Positions 52,440 through 61,168 of a stretch of DNA of 64,000 nt are shown here, one piece after another (the stretch's first letter is position 1; every line of letters begins with the position of its first letter). The notes beneath the pieces are model-generated. The model ran no database searches. It was not told where the DNA came from and worked only from the letters and a program-made list of their open reading frames with translations. The stretch spans positions 13,181 through 77,180 of the forward strand of contig JANNOM010000025.1 of the NCBI GenBank assembly GCA_031399065.1, in the 5' to 3' direction. Origin of the DNA: JADCRZ01 sp031399065. Lineage in GTDB: Bacteria > Bacteroidota > Bacteroidia > Chitinophagales > Chitinophagaceae. The position numbers and the translations under genes are program-made.

Positions 52440-54287
52440 TCATGTTTTCACCGGAGACTTACACGGGAAAGTCAATATAAACTCTGTGCCTTTTGAAATG
52501 TGAGAATGAACAGTTATGCTACCATTTAATTTTTCAGTAAACTCCTTTGCAAGTTTTAATCCCAATCCCGTTGATTGGCTGTTAATGCTGTTCCAATTGA
52601 ATAAAGAATTGAGATGATCGGGAGAAATTCCGTGTCCTGAATCTTTTAAAATTATTACAACAGAAGACTCTTTTTCAAATCCGACTAATTCAATATTGCC
52701 TCCTTCAGGAGTAACTTTTAAAGAATTCGATAAGATATTCCGTAATACTATTTTAATAAAATTAGGATCGGTCTGAAGGTTTAAATCGTCTGGAGAATTT
52801 TTTACAAGCGTTATCTTTTTATAGGAAGCGATGGCTGAATTTAAGCTAATCATCTCTTCAAAAAGTTCATTTATATTTACTTTTTCGAGTGCAGCAGAAA
52901 ATGTTTCCATCTGGCTTTTCGACCAGATTAAAACATCTTCCATAGTATCCAAAACATTTTCTGCCGCTGCATTTATTTTATTCTTGAATTTTTCCTGATC
53001 GGCTGAAGACAATTTGGAAGATGTATCTTTCTGCAATTGAAGAAAATTAAACAAATTACTTACGGGGGCTCTTAAATCATGGGTAATAATGCTAATCAAT
53101 TTTATCTTGGACTGATTAGCTTCATCAAGTTTTTCATTTGCAAACCTTAACGTCTTATTCAATTTTTGTTTAAAAGAATAGCTTCGATAAAGCAGAACAG
53201 ATACTATTATAACCATAGCTAGTATTGTTACCAGGAAATACCTGGTTCTCTGTTCAACATCAAGCTGTATACTTTTAATAGAATTATCCTGTTTTAATAA
53301 CATTATTTCTTTTTGCTTCTTCTCATTTTGATAACGGGTATCCATTTCGGCGTAACTCTTGGCACTACGGGCACTAAAAATTGTGTCGTTTATTAAAAGT
53401 AATTTATCCAAATAAAAATTACTTAGTTTAAAATCAGCAAGATGTTTATAAGAATCAGCAATATTCTTATATGCACTTGCAATTAGTTGGTTTGAACTGA
53501 TTTTTTGAGCAATCAATAATCCTTCTTTACTGTTTTTTAATCCTTCTAAGTACTTGCCCTGCCTGTTATAAAGGTCTCCAAGATTGATAAGCACTAATCC
53601 AATCCCATATTCTTCTTTCGTTTTTTTCATTAATTGCAAGGAAGATGTGTAATTAGACAAGGCATTTTTATAAAGGCCCATCCTTGAATAAATTATAGCA
53701 GAATTGTTGTAAGCATAGGCAATTACGCGCGGATCAGCGTAATTATTATATTTGGCAGCAACCTCTTTAAAAAGGAGAAGGGCATCCTTATTTCGCTGCT
53801 TATCCATATACATAATGCCGATATCATTCAGAACATTTGCTATGCCAGTAGAATCTTTTAGAGATGCAAACTTTTTAAGAGACAGCTGAAAATAACTATA
53901 AGCTTTATCATATGTTTTAATAACCCTGTAAGTATTTCCAAGGTTCTTTAAAGTACCAGCTTGCTTTTTACTATTTCCAGCCTGTTCATAAGCTTGTAAT
54001 GCTTTAAAATAATATTGTAAAGCATCGTCATAGCTTCCGGCCCGATCATAAGCTATGCCTATCCCAATAAAAGCATTGCCTGTTTTCGACAAATCCTTTT
54101 GTTCCCGGGCTTGTTTAAGGCATTGTTCATACAATTCAATAGCTTCTGAATAATAGCCACCAGAGAGGGTATTTTTTGCTATTATAAACAAAGAATCAAG
54201 TGAAACACTTTGGGCTTTTAAACCGGAAAAAAATAAAATGATACAAGTAATAATCCCAACCTTTTTTATATGAAATAAAGTAATCAT
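52440..54287 (-). CDS. TPR-repeat sensor histidine kinase (HisKA type)
   Basis: 615 residues. Signal peptide to about residue 25, seven or so TPR repeats at about 40-300, a membrane helix near 347-366, a coiled linker, then ISIITHDLRAPVSNLFNFL with the phospho-accepting His, and a HATPase with NILSNSLKVTPEGG, ILKDSGHGIS and STGLGLKLAKEF. Cytoplasmic kinase domains with periplasmic TPRs. Encoded downstream of a small lipoprotein and a LytTR regulator on the same strand, so the three may be one unit. Confidence 0.93.
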   Translation of the reverse strand: MITLFHIKKVGIITCIILFFSGLKAQSVSLDSLFIIAKNTLSGGYYSEAIELYEQCLKQAREQKDLSKTGNAFIGIGIAYDRAGSYDDALQYYFKALQAYEQAGNSKKQAGTLKNLGNTYRVIKTYDKAYSYFQLSLKKFASLKDSTGIANVLNDIGIMYMDKQRNKDALLLFKEVAAKYNNYADPRVIAYAYNNSAIIYSRMGLYKNALSNYTSSLQLMKKTKEEYGIGLVLINLGDLYNRQGKYLEGLKNSKEGLLIAQKISSNQLIASAYKNIADSYKHLADFKLSNFYLDKLLLINDTIFSARSAKSYAEMDTRYQNEKKQKEIMLLKQDNSIKSIQLDVEQRTRYFLVTILAMVIIVSVLLYRSYSFKQKLNKTLRFANEKLDEANQSKIKLISIITHDLRAPVSNLFNFLQLQKDTSSKLSSADQEKFKNKINAAAENVLDTMEDVLIWSKSQMETFSAALEKVNINELFEEMISLNSAIASYKKITLVKNSPDDLNLQTDPNFIKIVLRNILSNSLKVTPEGGNIELVGFEKESSVVIILKDSGHGISPDHLNSLFNWNSINSQSTGLGLKLAKEFTEKLNGSITVHSHISKGTEFILTFPCKSPVKT

Positions 54288-54372
54288 TCTACATTATTTT
54301 AATATAAAAAAAGAACATAGCATTTAGTCTGTCAAAACACAAAAAGCACAATGTGGATATAAGGAAGCATTA

Positions 54373-54690
54373 CTATTTTTTGGACTTAAGAACAACATTA
54401 TTTATAAAAAGTGTATCCGGTTGAGAGCCGCCAGTGCTGTCGCTCAGCAACATAATGGTTACCGGCGAATAAGTGCAATCAATTACACTCGCGGGTATTG
54501 CTAAATGTCTGGCCGGATATTGTATACGCAAAGTATCGGGTTGAGAGCCACCTGTACTATCCGACCAAACCACTTTACTATGCAAAGGATAAGTATTTAC
54601 TTGTTTTGTTTCGAATGAGGAGCATGCGGTTAAGGTTAGAATAACCAACATAATCAGGACTGTGAATGAAAAATTATAAAATTTTTTCAT
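54373..54690 (-). CDS. Small lipoprotein with a duplicated 11-residue motif
   Basis: 105 residues. Signal peptide with lipobox LTAC, so Cys23 would be lipidated. The mature part has two copies of SDSTGGSQPDTL (about 43-54 and 83-94) separated by a 28-residue spacer; it ends FINNVVLKSKK. No known domain. It is sandwiched between a LytTR regulator (35 bases upstream) and a TPR kinase (85 bases downstream), same strand. A signal or accessory component is possible but unproven. Confidence 0.7.
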   Translation of the reverse strand: MKKFYNFSFTVLIMLVILTLTACSSFETKQVNTYPLHSKVVWSDSTGGSQPDTLRIQYPARHLAIPASVIDCTYSPVTIMLLSDSTGGSQPDTLFINNVVLKSKK

Positions 54691-54725
54691 TAAGGTTGTT
54701 TTAAAACTAACATAGTAGTTGATGA

Positions 54726-55439
54726 CTAAATATTTTCGCTTAATATCCTGCTTACATCTTTTCTATAGGTTTTTCCTAAAGGTAATTTAAAATCTTCTAA
54801 AAAGATCTCACCCTGTTGCAATTTTTTGATTTTGTTTTTAGCCACTGCGTAGCTTCGATGAATTCTTACAAATTTTTCTTGGGGTAATTCGTTAAGAAAG
54901 TTTTTCAAATTTTGTAATGTAATATACCTCCGAGTATTTGTAACAACCTTCGTGTAGTTAGTTAACGCCTCCAGATACACGATATCATTTATGAGTACTT
55001 TGTTGATGCTATTACCTTCCTTTATAATTATTGTTTCTTTTTCAAAAATCAGCTCGTAGCTTAAAGCTTTTTCCTGGATGCTAAAAAGTTCATATGCTCT
55101 CTTCACGGCAATGTCAAAGCGCACTTTTTTTATAGGCTTAAGCAAATAGTCAATTGCGTGTAGGTCAAAAGCTTCAAGGGCATACTCAACATGCGACGTT
55201 ATAAAAATGCAATATGGAGGATTTTCAATTTTCTTTAAAAAATCAACTCCGTTTATAACAGGCATATCGATATCCATAAATAAAAGATCAATATCTTTCG
55301 TTTTTAGTAATTCAATGCTTTCCAAAACATTTCGATAACTTCCTAACAGGTTTAGATAATTATAATCTGATACGTATTCCTCAATAACAAATAAATCTAA
55401 TTCTTCATCGTCTATAATGATACAATTGATGGGCTTCAT
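54726..55439 (-). CDS. LytTR-family response regulator
   Basis: 237 residues. Receiver domain: Asp10/Asp11 in IIIDDEELD, phospho-acceptor Asp56 in DLLFMDIDMP, Thr in CIFITSHVEYA, Lys in LLKPIKK. LytTR DNA-binding domain in the C-terminal ~100 residues (YLEALTNYTKVVT, RIHRSYAVAKNKI, LPLGKTYR). It probably acts with a neighbouring kinase; the downstream TPR kinase has a HisKA rather than a LytS-type (His_kinase) domain, so the pairing is inferred from position only. Confidence 0.92.
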   Translation of the reverse strand: MKPINCIIIDDEELDLFVIEEYVSDYNYLNLLGSYRNVLESIELLKTKDIDLLFMDIDMPVINGVDFLKKIENPPYCIFITSHVEYALEAFDLHAIDYLLKPIKKVRFDIAVKRAYELFSIQEKALSYELIFEKETIIIKEGNSINKVLINDIVYLEALTNYTKVVTNTRRYITLQNLKNFLNELPQEKFVRIHRSYAVAKNKIKKLQQGEIFLEDFKLPLGKTYRKDVSRILSENI

Positions 55440-55797
55440 ATGAGTATAACGGAAACCATTTAGCGGAGTTAATCATTTAAAATTCTAGATAAACGATGTT
55501 AAGAAGTTGTCCAAGTGAGTGACAAAACCGACAAATTCAACACCAATAACCTTAAATCAAATGTAAATAAAATCTTGAAGTGATAAAAAGATCTTTTCGT
55601 TAATTAATTAAATGGAAAAAGGCAATTACTTACGGCGAGCTAAAAGGCTCGGCAGTTAATTTCAATTCGTTATCCGACAATGCAATACACCGAGTCTTTA
55701 ATTATCCCGCTTCAATCGGTAAATCACGTACTTTTTTAACAGCTTTTAAATACAGGCAGGGTTTAATATCCTTACTTCTAGTGTAATGATTATGTAA
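55440..55797. other. AT-rich gap without recognised genes
   Basis: Upstream of the LytTR gene. No coding frame with family resemblance. It presumably contains the LytTR promoter; no clear TAnnTTTG pair was found. Confidence 0.4.
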
Positions 55798-56138
55798 TTA
55801 GTATACTATTTTGCTTTGGTTGAGCCTGAACACCATGCCATCATATGATTCGGCATAATTTCTTTTTACATTTAATTGATCGCACATCTAAGTAAAGAAT
55901 GTCTCTACCATCTATTGCTTGGATTTATATTTTTTGGGTGCTTTTTATAGTCATATTGGTTACTTCTAAAAGGTACTTTCAGCGTTATCCAGTATTTATC
56001 GAAAAGATCGATCTGCAAAGGTTGAGAGCGATACGCACGATCGCCCAGCAATTGCTTTTGGGAGGGTAGCCGATCGATTAAAACAACGTATGAAGTTCTA
56101 CAAAGTCTGGGCATTTCATTACTGGATAAAACGCCCAT
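55798..56138 (-). pseudogene. IS982-family transposase remnant
   Basis: On the minus strand, LLGDRAYRSQPLQIDLFDKY and SNQYDYKKHPK, then after a frameshift VETFFT, a stop, MCDQLNVKRNYAESYDGMVF and RLNQSKIVY-stop (55798). This is the C-terminal DDE region of IS982 transposases (GDKGY, KxYKK, RIETLFxxLCDQ motifs). At least two in-frame stops and one shift; no terminal repeats recognised. 56139-56230 shows nothing. Confidence 0.7.
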
Positions 56139-56230
56139 AAATCATTTACTGAATAAACAAAGTGATCAAGATTTCAAAGGAGTTTTACATAAGCAGCTTA
56201 AAATCTCGTAATTTAAAGAAGACGCTACTG

Positions 56231-57310
56231 TTACTGATTATTTTTTAAACTAATCAAGAATGAACTGCCTTTCCCAGGTTCACTGATAACTTCTAAGCTA
56301 CCACCTACACTATTCACAATTTCTTTAACTAGGTATAAACCCAAGCCGGTTCCTTCCAGTTTATTTTCTATCCGAAAGTATTTTTCAAATATCGCATTTT
56401 GCTGACCGGTTTCAATACCCTTGCCATTATCAGTCACTGATAATATGATGCCTTTGCTTGTTTGCTCAGTATGTATTCTTATGACAGGAGCTTGGTTTGC
56501 CGAGCGGTACTTGATCGCATTACTGATTAGGTTATATAATATCGAACGGATTTTACGTCGGACAAATCGTATCTCCGATACGTTGAAATCCGTAGTAATT
56601 CGTGCCCCTGAAGTTTGTATTTCATCTGTTAGCGTGAGGCGTACATCTTCCAGAATATTTTCTATATTAAGTAATTCTTCAGTTGCTTTGTATTTATGCT
56701 CTTCCTCACGAGTATCTGTCAGATCGTAGAGTATTGCTTTCATTTTTGAAATAGAGCTTTCAATTTTACTCAGCAAAAAATTGCTTTCTGCAGGATCATC
56801 CGCTGCACCCCTTCTGAATAATTCAATGGCAAGGGTCAAGCTGGTAAGAGGAGTTTTAATATCGTGAGAAAGAGTGTCCAGCAATGTTTCATGATCTGAT
56901 ATTAATTTCTCCTGCTCCTGTAAATCGCGGATACGGGTGGTAATATCCACAAAGGTGATAATTACGCCGTCAACTGTCTTATCATTCTGAATGATATAGG
57001 GGATGATATTCATCTGAAACCAACGGAAATCCGTTGTTTGTATCTCTTTTTCTAAAATATTCTGCGTACTTACGACATGCTCTATATTTTCAATAATGGT
57101 TGGAAAGCGTAAATTATTGATAATATCACGTATGGATTTGCCCTGATCTTCTAACGACAGCTTAAAATGTTTCATCGCAGGGGGGCTAAATTTCTTTAAG
57201 ACAAGGTTTGCGTCCACATACAATTGCGGTATAATGGTATTGCGAAAATAGTTTTCGAGTTCATCATTTAGCCTTCGCAACTCCTTTATTTGATCTGTCC
57301 GATTAGCCAT
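56231..57310 (-). CDS. Soluble PAS-domain sensor histidine kinase
   Basis: 359 residues without signal or membrane segment. A PAS domain at about 15-130 of the type found in CheB/CheR-associated kinases (ENYFRNTIIPQLYVDANLVLKKF, then IITFVDITTRIRDLQ). HisKA with His149 in LLDTLSHDIKTPLTSLTLA. HATPase with YNLISNAIKYRSANQ, VTDNGKGIE and EGTGLGLYLVKEIV. It senses a cytoplasmic cue. No response regulator is adjacent. Located between the IS982 remnant and a broken TPR gene. Confidence 0.92.
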   Translation of the reverse strand: MANRTDQIKELRRLNDELENYFRNTIIPQLYVDANLVLKKFSPPAMKHFKLSLEDQGKSIRDIINNLRFPTIIENIEHVVSTQNILEKEIQTTDFRWFQMNIIPYIIQNDKTVDGVIITFVDITTRIRDLQEQEKLISDHETLLDTLSHDIKTPLTSLTLAIELFRRGAADDPAESNFLLSKIESSISKMKAILYDLTDTREEEHKYKATEELLNIENILEDVRLTLTDEIQTSGARITTDFNVSEIRFVRRKIRSILYNLISNAIKYRSANQAPVIRIHTEQTSKGIILSVTDNGKGIETGQQNAIFEKYFRIENKLEGTGLGLYLVKEIVNSVGGSLEVISEPGKGSSFLISLKNNQ

Positions 57311-57559
57311 AAGTCAATTACTTAAACCTGTAAGATAGCGTATTCATTAAAAATACTTTCATTGAATACGGGTTAACTGCGGAAGTAAGATAATCGAAAA
57401 ATCAGACAAACTCGTATCTTCCGGGTACCCGGTTGAAGCGGTCTTGGTATTTGAATACGGGTTCCTTGCATACCTCTTTTTGGACGCGGTGTTGTGAGGA
57501 CCTGATTCAGATAGCACTCAAGGTTATCGTTTACCGCAATTCCCCTGTTCCCGGTCACA

Positions 57560-57798
57560 TATCTATTATGTATTGTGCTATGGCACTTGCTGCTACCCGC
57601 AGTACTGAACGGGCCGAAAAAGAATTCACATTAACGAGATCCAGTTATTCCAATTATGAGGCTCGGTATCTATATGGAATATTCTCGCAAAAGGCTGGAA
57701 GAAGCGAGGATACCCACCAGGTATTCATTGAAATGCTAGATCAGGCTGCTCATCTTAGCCGCCGCGAAAGAAGGCCTAACCAGATCTGGTTTAAATAA
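57560..57798 (+). pseudogene. Possible 3' remnant of a TPR-containing protein
   Basis: The frame reads AMALAATRSTERAEKEFTLT, then SSYSNYEARYLYGIFSQKAG, and ends HLSRRERRPNQIWFK-stop. The paired helices resemble the last TPR units of a larger protein, and the ending resembles a conserved tail of some TPR proteins. Sequence upstream (57311-57560) does not continue the repeat, so the gene appears truncated. It could instead be a chance frame. Confidence 0.35.
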
Positions 57799-58083
57799 GC
57801 AAACAATGCAATGCGGGTGCAGCTCAGCCTTAACGTTTTAAAGACATAAGGACGTGGTTTTACCAAGATAACAGACCAGTGCATAAGGCATGAGTTCCTG
57901 AACCACTTTAAATGTCTTAATTAACCTACTCCAAGGCTTAGTAGAATGACGAATGATAATCAACCAAATAAATTCAGCCTGGTTAGTAAAATTGATTCAC
58001 GTTGTCACTTACAGAATTATTTCGATGGAAACATTTATATGCTTTGATATAAATTATTAGTCTGCAGAGAAGATAAAGCTGAA
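57799..58083. other. Non-coding stretch
   Basis: Nothing convincing. One short frame near 57850-57895 reads WFYQDNRPVHKA, faintly like a transposase DDE segment, but is too short to call. Confidence 0.3.
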
Positions 58084-58116
58084 AAAGCCCTCAGAATCAA
58101 TGATTTGAGGGCTTTC
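58084..58116 (-). terminator. Terminator of the tRNA-Pro transcript
   Basis: AAAGCCCTCA (58084-58093) and TGAGGGCTTT (58106-58115) form a perfect 10-bp stem 27 bases downstream of the tRNA 3' end; on the minus strand the stem is followed by a T-run. Confidence 0.75.
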
Positions 58117-58142
58117 TGCGGGAATCTGTTATCTATCTATAG

Positions 58143-58216
58143 TCGGGATGGCAGGATTCGAACCTGCGACCTCCTGGTCCCAAACCAGGCGCGATACCGG
58201 GCTACGCTACATCCCG
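58143..58216 (-). tRNA. tRNA-Pro (anticodon TGG)
   Basis: The 74-base cloverleaf on the minus strand has acceptor arms CGGGATG and CATCCCG, the anticodon arm CCTGG-TTTGGGA-CCAGG with anticodon TGG, and the T arm GCAGGTTCGAATCCTGC. CCA is not encoded. It reads CCA and other proline codons. A hairpin terminator follows. Confidence 0.97.
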
Positions 58217-58499
58217 AATGCCGATATCTGATGTAAAAGCGTTGGCAAAAGTAGTGGTATTCAATTAAATAATGAAATTCATTTTAGATTAGTTAAAATA
58301 GGGTGTTATAAAAGGCTTTGAGAAAATAATTGATTTTATACAGCTATTTTATGAATCGAGTCATTTGACAACCACTTTTGTGGCCTTCATAGAATATAGA
58401 AGACAAGACCCTTTATTGCAAAGGGTTTCATTTGGAGATTCCGTTCTTTGACGTAATGATATATTGCATATAATGCCTTTTAATCTTCCATATCAACGG
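58217..58499. other. Upstream region of tRNA-Pro and the 48-aa gene
   Basis: AT-rich, no coding frame recognised. It should hold the tRNA promoter reading leftward. Confidence 0.35.
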
Positions 58500-58507
58500 T
58501 AAATTTG
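58500..58507 (+). promoter_or_regulatory. Candidate -7 element for the 48-aa gene
   Basis: TAAATTTG followed by C matches TAnnTTTG, 41 bases before the ATG at 58549. The -33 region is weak. Confidence 0.4.
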
Positions 58508-58548
58508 CATAATTATCAGGCAGTCCTGAGTAACAAAAATTTAAAACT

Positions 58549-58695
58549 ATGAATGCAATTATTAAATCACTGATTTTCGATAAAGAACTGGTGGCAAAGA
58601 TCAGAAAGGCAAAACCTGCTAAGGATGTGTTGTATGTAGATTTGATGATGGGTAAAATCACTATGAAAGAATATCTTGCTGCTTTGGATCAGTAA
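58549..58695 (+). CDS. Small hypothetical protein, 48 aa
   Basis: ATG 58549 to TAA 58695. The peptide starts MNAIIKSLIFDKELVAKIRK and ends ITMKEYLAALDQ; it is charged, helical and without a signal peptide. The composition is protein-like, and a good -7 element precedes it. I do not know a family. Nothing else in 58696-59061 (366 bases) looks coding. Confidence 0.5.
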   Translation: MNAIIKSLIFDKELVAKIRKAKPAKDVLYVDLMMGKITMKEYLAALDQ

Positions 58696-59061
58696 GCTGA
58701 TCCATTAAAGGCTACTATTGATTTGCGTTCTTCACGCTTAACGTTTTGCGCTACTTGTTTCATTTCGTTCCGCTACTTATTTCACTTCATAATCCATTCC
58801 CGAACAATTTCAGTTCATTAAGTCGCGCTATATCAGCTTATCTCGTAAAAAGATCTAAAAATTTTAATTCATTTGGTAAAAACAGTTTTAAGTGTCACTT
58901 TTCGCCATTTGATATTTGTGCTTGTAACAGGTACACTAACAATTTGAAACTGCCGTGTATTTTACATTAACTTTTTAAATTCTTTTTTTTGGACTCAGTT
59001 TTGTAAATTTACCTAATGACGATGCTCCTGTAAGGGTTTCTATATATAAAATGATTGTAGT
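58696..59061. other. AT-rich gap before the thioredoxin-like gene
   Basis: No coding frame recognised. TAAATTTA near 59006 could be a weak -7 element for the following gene. Confidence 0.3.
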
Positions 59062-59619
59062 ATGAAAAGCCTGTTAAAAAATGTACTTGTCGGCGTATTT
59101 AGTATTGCTTTCGTCTCAACAGTTGTAAGGGCTCAGAACATTCCTGCTTCTGCTGAAACGGTATTTAAGGAAGCAATGGTAAAAGCGTCTGAGCAGGACA
59201 AGAAGATATTTATCTTGTTTCAGGCTTCATGGTGTGGCTGGTGCCATACAATGGAAAGATTTATGAATGACACATCCTGCGAGGAGCTTTTTAAAAATAA
59301 TTATGTTGTGTACCATCTTGCTGTTAAAGAGAGCGATGATAAAAAGCATCTCGAAAATCCGGGTGCAGAGGCTATGCTTGAAAAATATCATGGTGAGAAA
59401 TCGGGAATTCCTTTCTGGCTTATTTTTGACAAAAACGGAAATTTACTGGCTGATTCGCAGATAAGGCCTGCCGGTGCGGGAATGAATACACCCGGGCAAA
59501 ACGTTGGATGCCCGTCAGAACCCCAGGAAATAGCTTACTTTATTAAGGTGCTAAAAGAAACTTCTTCTATGAACGACCAGCAGCTGGCCGTTATAAAGAG
59601 TAGGTTTTCCCGCAAATAA
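59062..59619 (+). CDS. Exported thioredoxin-like protein
   Basis: 185 residues. Signal peptide to about residue 24 (VVRA-QNI). A thioredoxin fold with FQASWCGWCHTMERFM: redox pair Cys58/Cys61, with a cis-Pro expected in SGIPFWLIFDKNG. Similar to periplasmic DUF255/thioredoxin_7 proteins. Probably reduces or isomerises disulfides, or serves cytochrome c maturation; the convergent downstream gene encodes a c-type cytochrome, 11 bases away. Confidence 0.9.
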   Translation: MKSLLKNVLVGVFSIAFVSTVVRAQNIPASAETVFKEAMVKASEQDKKIFILFQASWCGWCHTMERFMNDTSCEELFKNNYVVYHLAVKESDDKKHLENPGAEAMLEKYHGEKSGIPFWLIFDKNGNLLADSQIRPAGAGMNTPGQNVGCPSEPQEIAYFIKVLKETSSMNDQQLAVIKSRFSRK

Positions 59620-59630
59620 ATCCCATAAGT

Positions 59631-60029
59631 TTACTTTCTATCTTCGATGTGTGCATTCCCGTGGTGACAAGTGTAGCAGGTAGCAATAGAAGAAGTATCG
59701 CCAATAGCTGGCCTCTTTACGTGGAAGTATTTTCTATTGAGTTGGATGGTCATTTTCATCATATCCCTGGCAATATCTTTCTCCGGTTTCTCATCACTTG
59801 CAAAATTCAACTTGCCATTCTCGCCGCGGGCGTGGCAGAAGTTACATTTAACTCCTAAATCCTTATTGAAGTCGTGCATTATTTTTTCCATTTCATCATG
59901 TGTCGTTTTTTTGGAAAGCACTTTAAGATTTTTATAAATTTTATCCTCTTCGGGTTTTGTCGCTGCCAATCCTATTACAAGAATTAAAAAAAGCATCAGG
60001 ACGGTCGTTAATTTTCGTTGAAAAATCAT
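59631..60029 (-). CDS. Dihaem c-type cytochrome (reaction-centre cytochrome-like family)
   Basis: 132 residues from ATG 60029 (MIFQRKLTTVLMLFL); the longer frame to 60116 has no advantage. Signal or anchor at about 7-23. Two haem motifs: CNFCH at 62-66 and CYTCH at 118-122, with Met residues between (DMMKMT) as possible axial ligands. Bacteroidota encode many such short proteins of the photosynthetic-reaction-centre cytochrome subunit family, without photosynthesis. Periplasmic electron carrier, partner unknown. Confidence 0.88.
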   Translation of the reverse strand: MIFQRKLTTVLMLFLILVIGLAATKPEEDKIYKNLKVLSKKTTHDEMEKIMHDFNKDLGVKCNFCHARGENGKLNFASDEKPEKDIARDMMKMTIQLNRKYFHVKRPAIGDTSSIATCYTCHHGNAHIEDRK

Positions 60030-60127
60030 TGTGTTTAGTTTTCGATCGTTAGATATAGTTGCGTTTCGGAGGCTAAAATAAATATTATAATTGTCCGAAA
60101 CATCAGACACAGACATTTTTATATCCG

Positions 60128-60604
60128 CTAAACTTTTTTATGTCTGGATTTCTTACGGGTGGGGCTTGTTTTTTCCATTTTATTAATGGATACTTCTGTC
60201 GCAGCATCAATAGAATGTGAACAAAGAATATCATTTTCAACTTTTGCCAGTTGAGAAAGTTTTGCGTAGAATTTATGCAATTGATCGAGTTCCTCTTCTG
60301 AAAGATCTTCAATATCTACCATCCGGTTACTCGCTCCTTCATGAGCTGCAATAAGTTCATTCAATTTAAGGTGAATAGCCTTCGAGTCTTTATTCTGTGC
60401 TTTTTGAATAAGAAATACCATTAAAAATGTAACGATAGTTGTGCCGGTATTAATAACTAATTGCCAGGTTTCGGAAAAGCCAAAAAGCGGTCCGGAAATA
60501 CCCCATATAAGCACAACTCCAAAAGCTACTAAAAATGCTGCGGAGCTACCGGTAAACCTAATAGCCCATCCGGAAAAGCGTTCGAATAAGTGTTTGTTAT
60601 TCAT
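60128..60604 (-). CDS. Low-affinity iron permease-like small membrane protein
   Basis: 158 residues. Begins FERFSGWAIRFTGSSAAFLVAFGVVLIWGISGPLFGFSETWQLVINTGTT, with two membrane segments at about 19-41 and 46-66, then IQKAQNKDSKAIHLKLNELI. This is the low-affinity iron permease/Fet4-like bacterial family (PF04120). The C-terminal ~90 residues are soluble and end in a basic tail RKKSRHKK. Iron transport has not been shown for most bacterial members. Confidence 0.85.
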   Translation of the reverse strand: MNNKHLFERFSGWAIRFTGSSAAFLVAFGVVLIWGISGPLFGFSETWQLVINTGTTIVTFLMVFLIQKAQNKDSKAIHLKLNELIAAHEGASNRMVDIEDLSEEELDQLHKFYAKLSQLAKVENDILCSHSIDAATEVSINKMEKTSPTRKKSRHKKV

Positions 60605-60879
60605 AATAAATAATTAAGCTGGCTGTAATATAGCGAAAACAACCTCATGCTTAAACAGATATTATTTTACGTGCATACCGTTCAGTTCTTTCTTATGAGA
60701 TAGCTAATGCAGGCAGAGAGTTTTTAAACAAAAGTAACTTTGGCACAGTTCTTATATAACTATTATTGTTATTGCAAAAGGGTGCACGTGAAGTAAGCAT
60801 AATAGTCTATTATTTAACGTTAGTTTCCTAAAAGTAGCAATTGACTTTAACTTAATCAAAAACAAGTAAATTAAACATT

Positions 60880-61071
60880 ATGAAACGTATTATTTTAACA
60901 GCAGCAATCGGACTGGGAGTATTTACAGTAATTACTTCTTCAGCAAATTCACATGTGGTAACTACGCCATTTAAAACAATTGTATCTGATACTGATACTA
61001 CAAAGAAGCCTTATCCGGATACCACTAAAACTCCTGGTGATTCAATATACATAAACAATATTTCCAGGTAG
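60880..61071 (+). CDS. Small exported peptide, 63 aa
   Basis: ATG 60880. Signal peptide to about residue 23. The mature ~40 residues are Thr/Asp/Lys-rich (VSDTDTTKKPYPDTTKTPGD) and end GDSIYINNISR. The ending recalls the PDTLFINNVV tail of the small lipoprotein at 54373-54690. No known family. A hairpin terminator follows at 61137-61168, which supports a real transcription unit. Confidence 0.6.
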   Translation: MKRIILTAAIGLGVFTVITSSANSHVVTTPFKTIVSDTDTTKKPYPDTTKTPGDSIYINNISR

Positions 61072-61136
61072 ACTGGAATCTATTTGGCTATTATCCAGCG
61101 TGATTTCAATATTTCTAATTAAAGAAGAATAAATAA

Positions 61137-61168
61137 AAAGCACCGGCAATGTTAAGCTGGTGTTTTTT
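61137..61168 (+). terminator. Intrinsic terminator
   Basis: AAAAGCACCGGC and GCTGGTGTTTTTT pair around an 8-base loop with two G-T pairs and a T-run. Confidence 0.65.
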
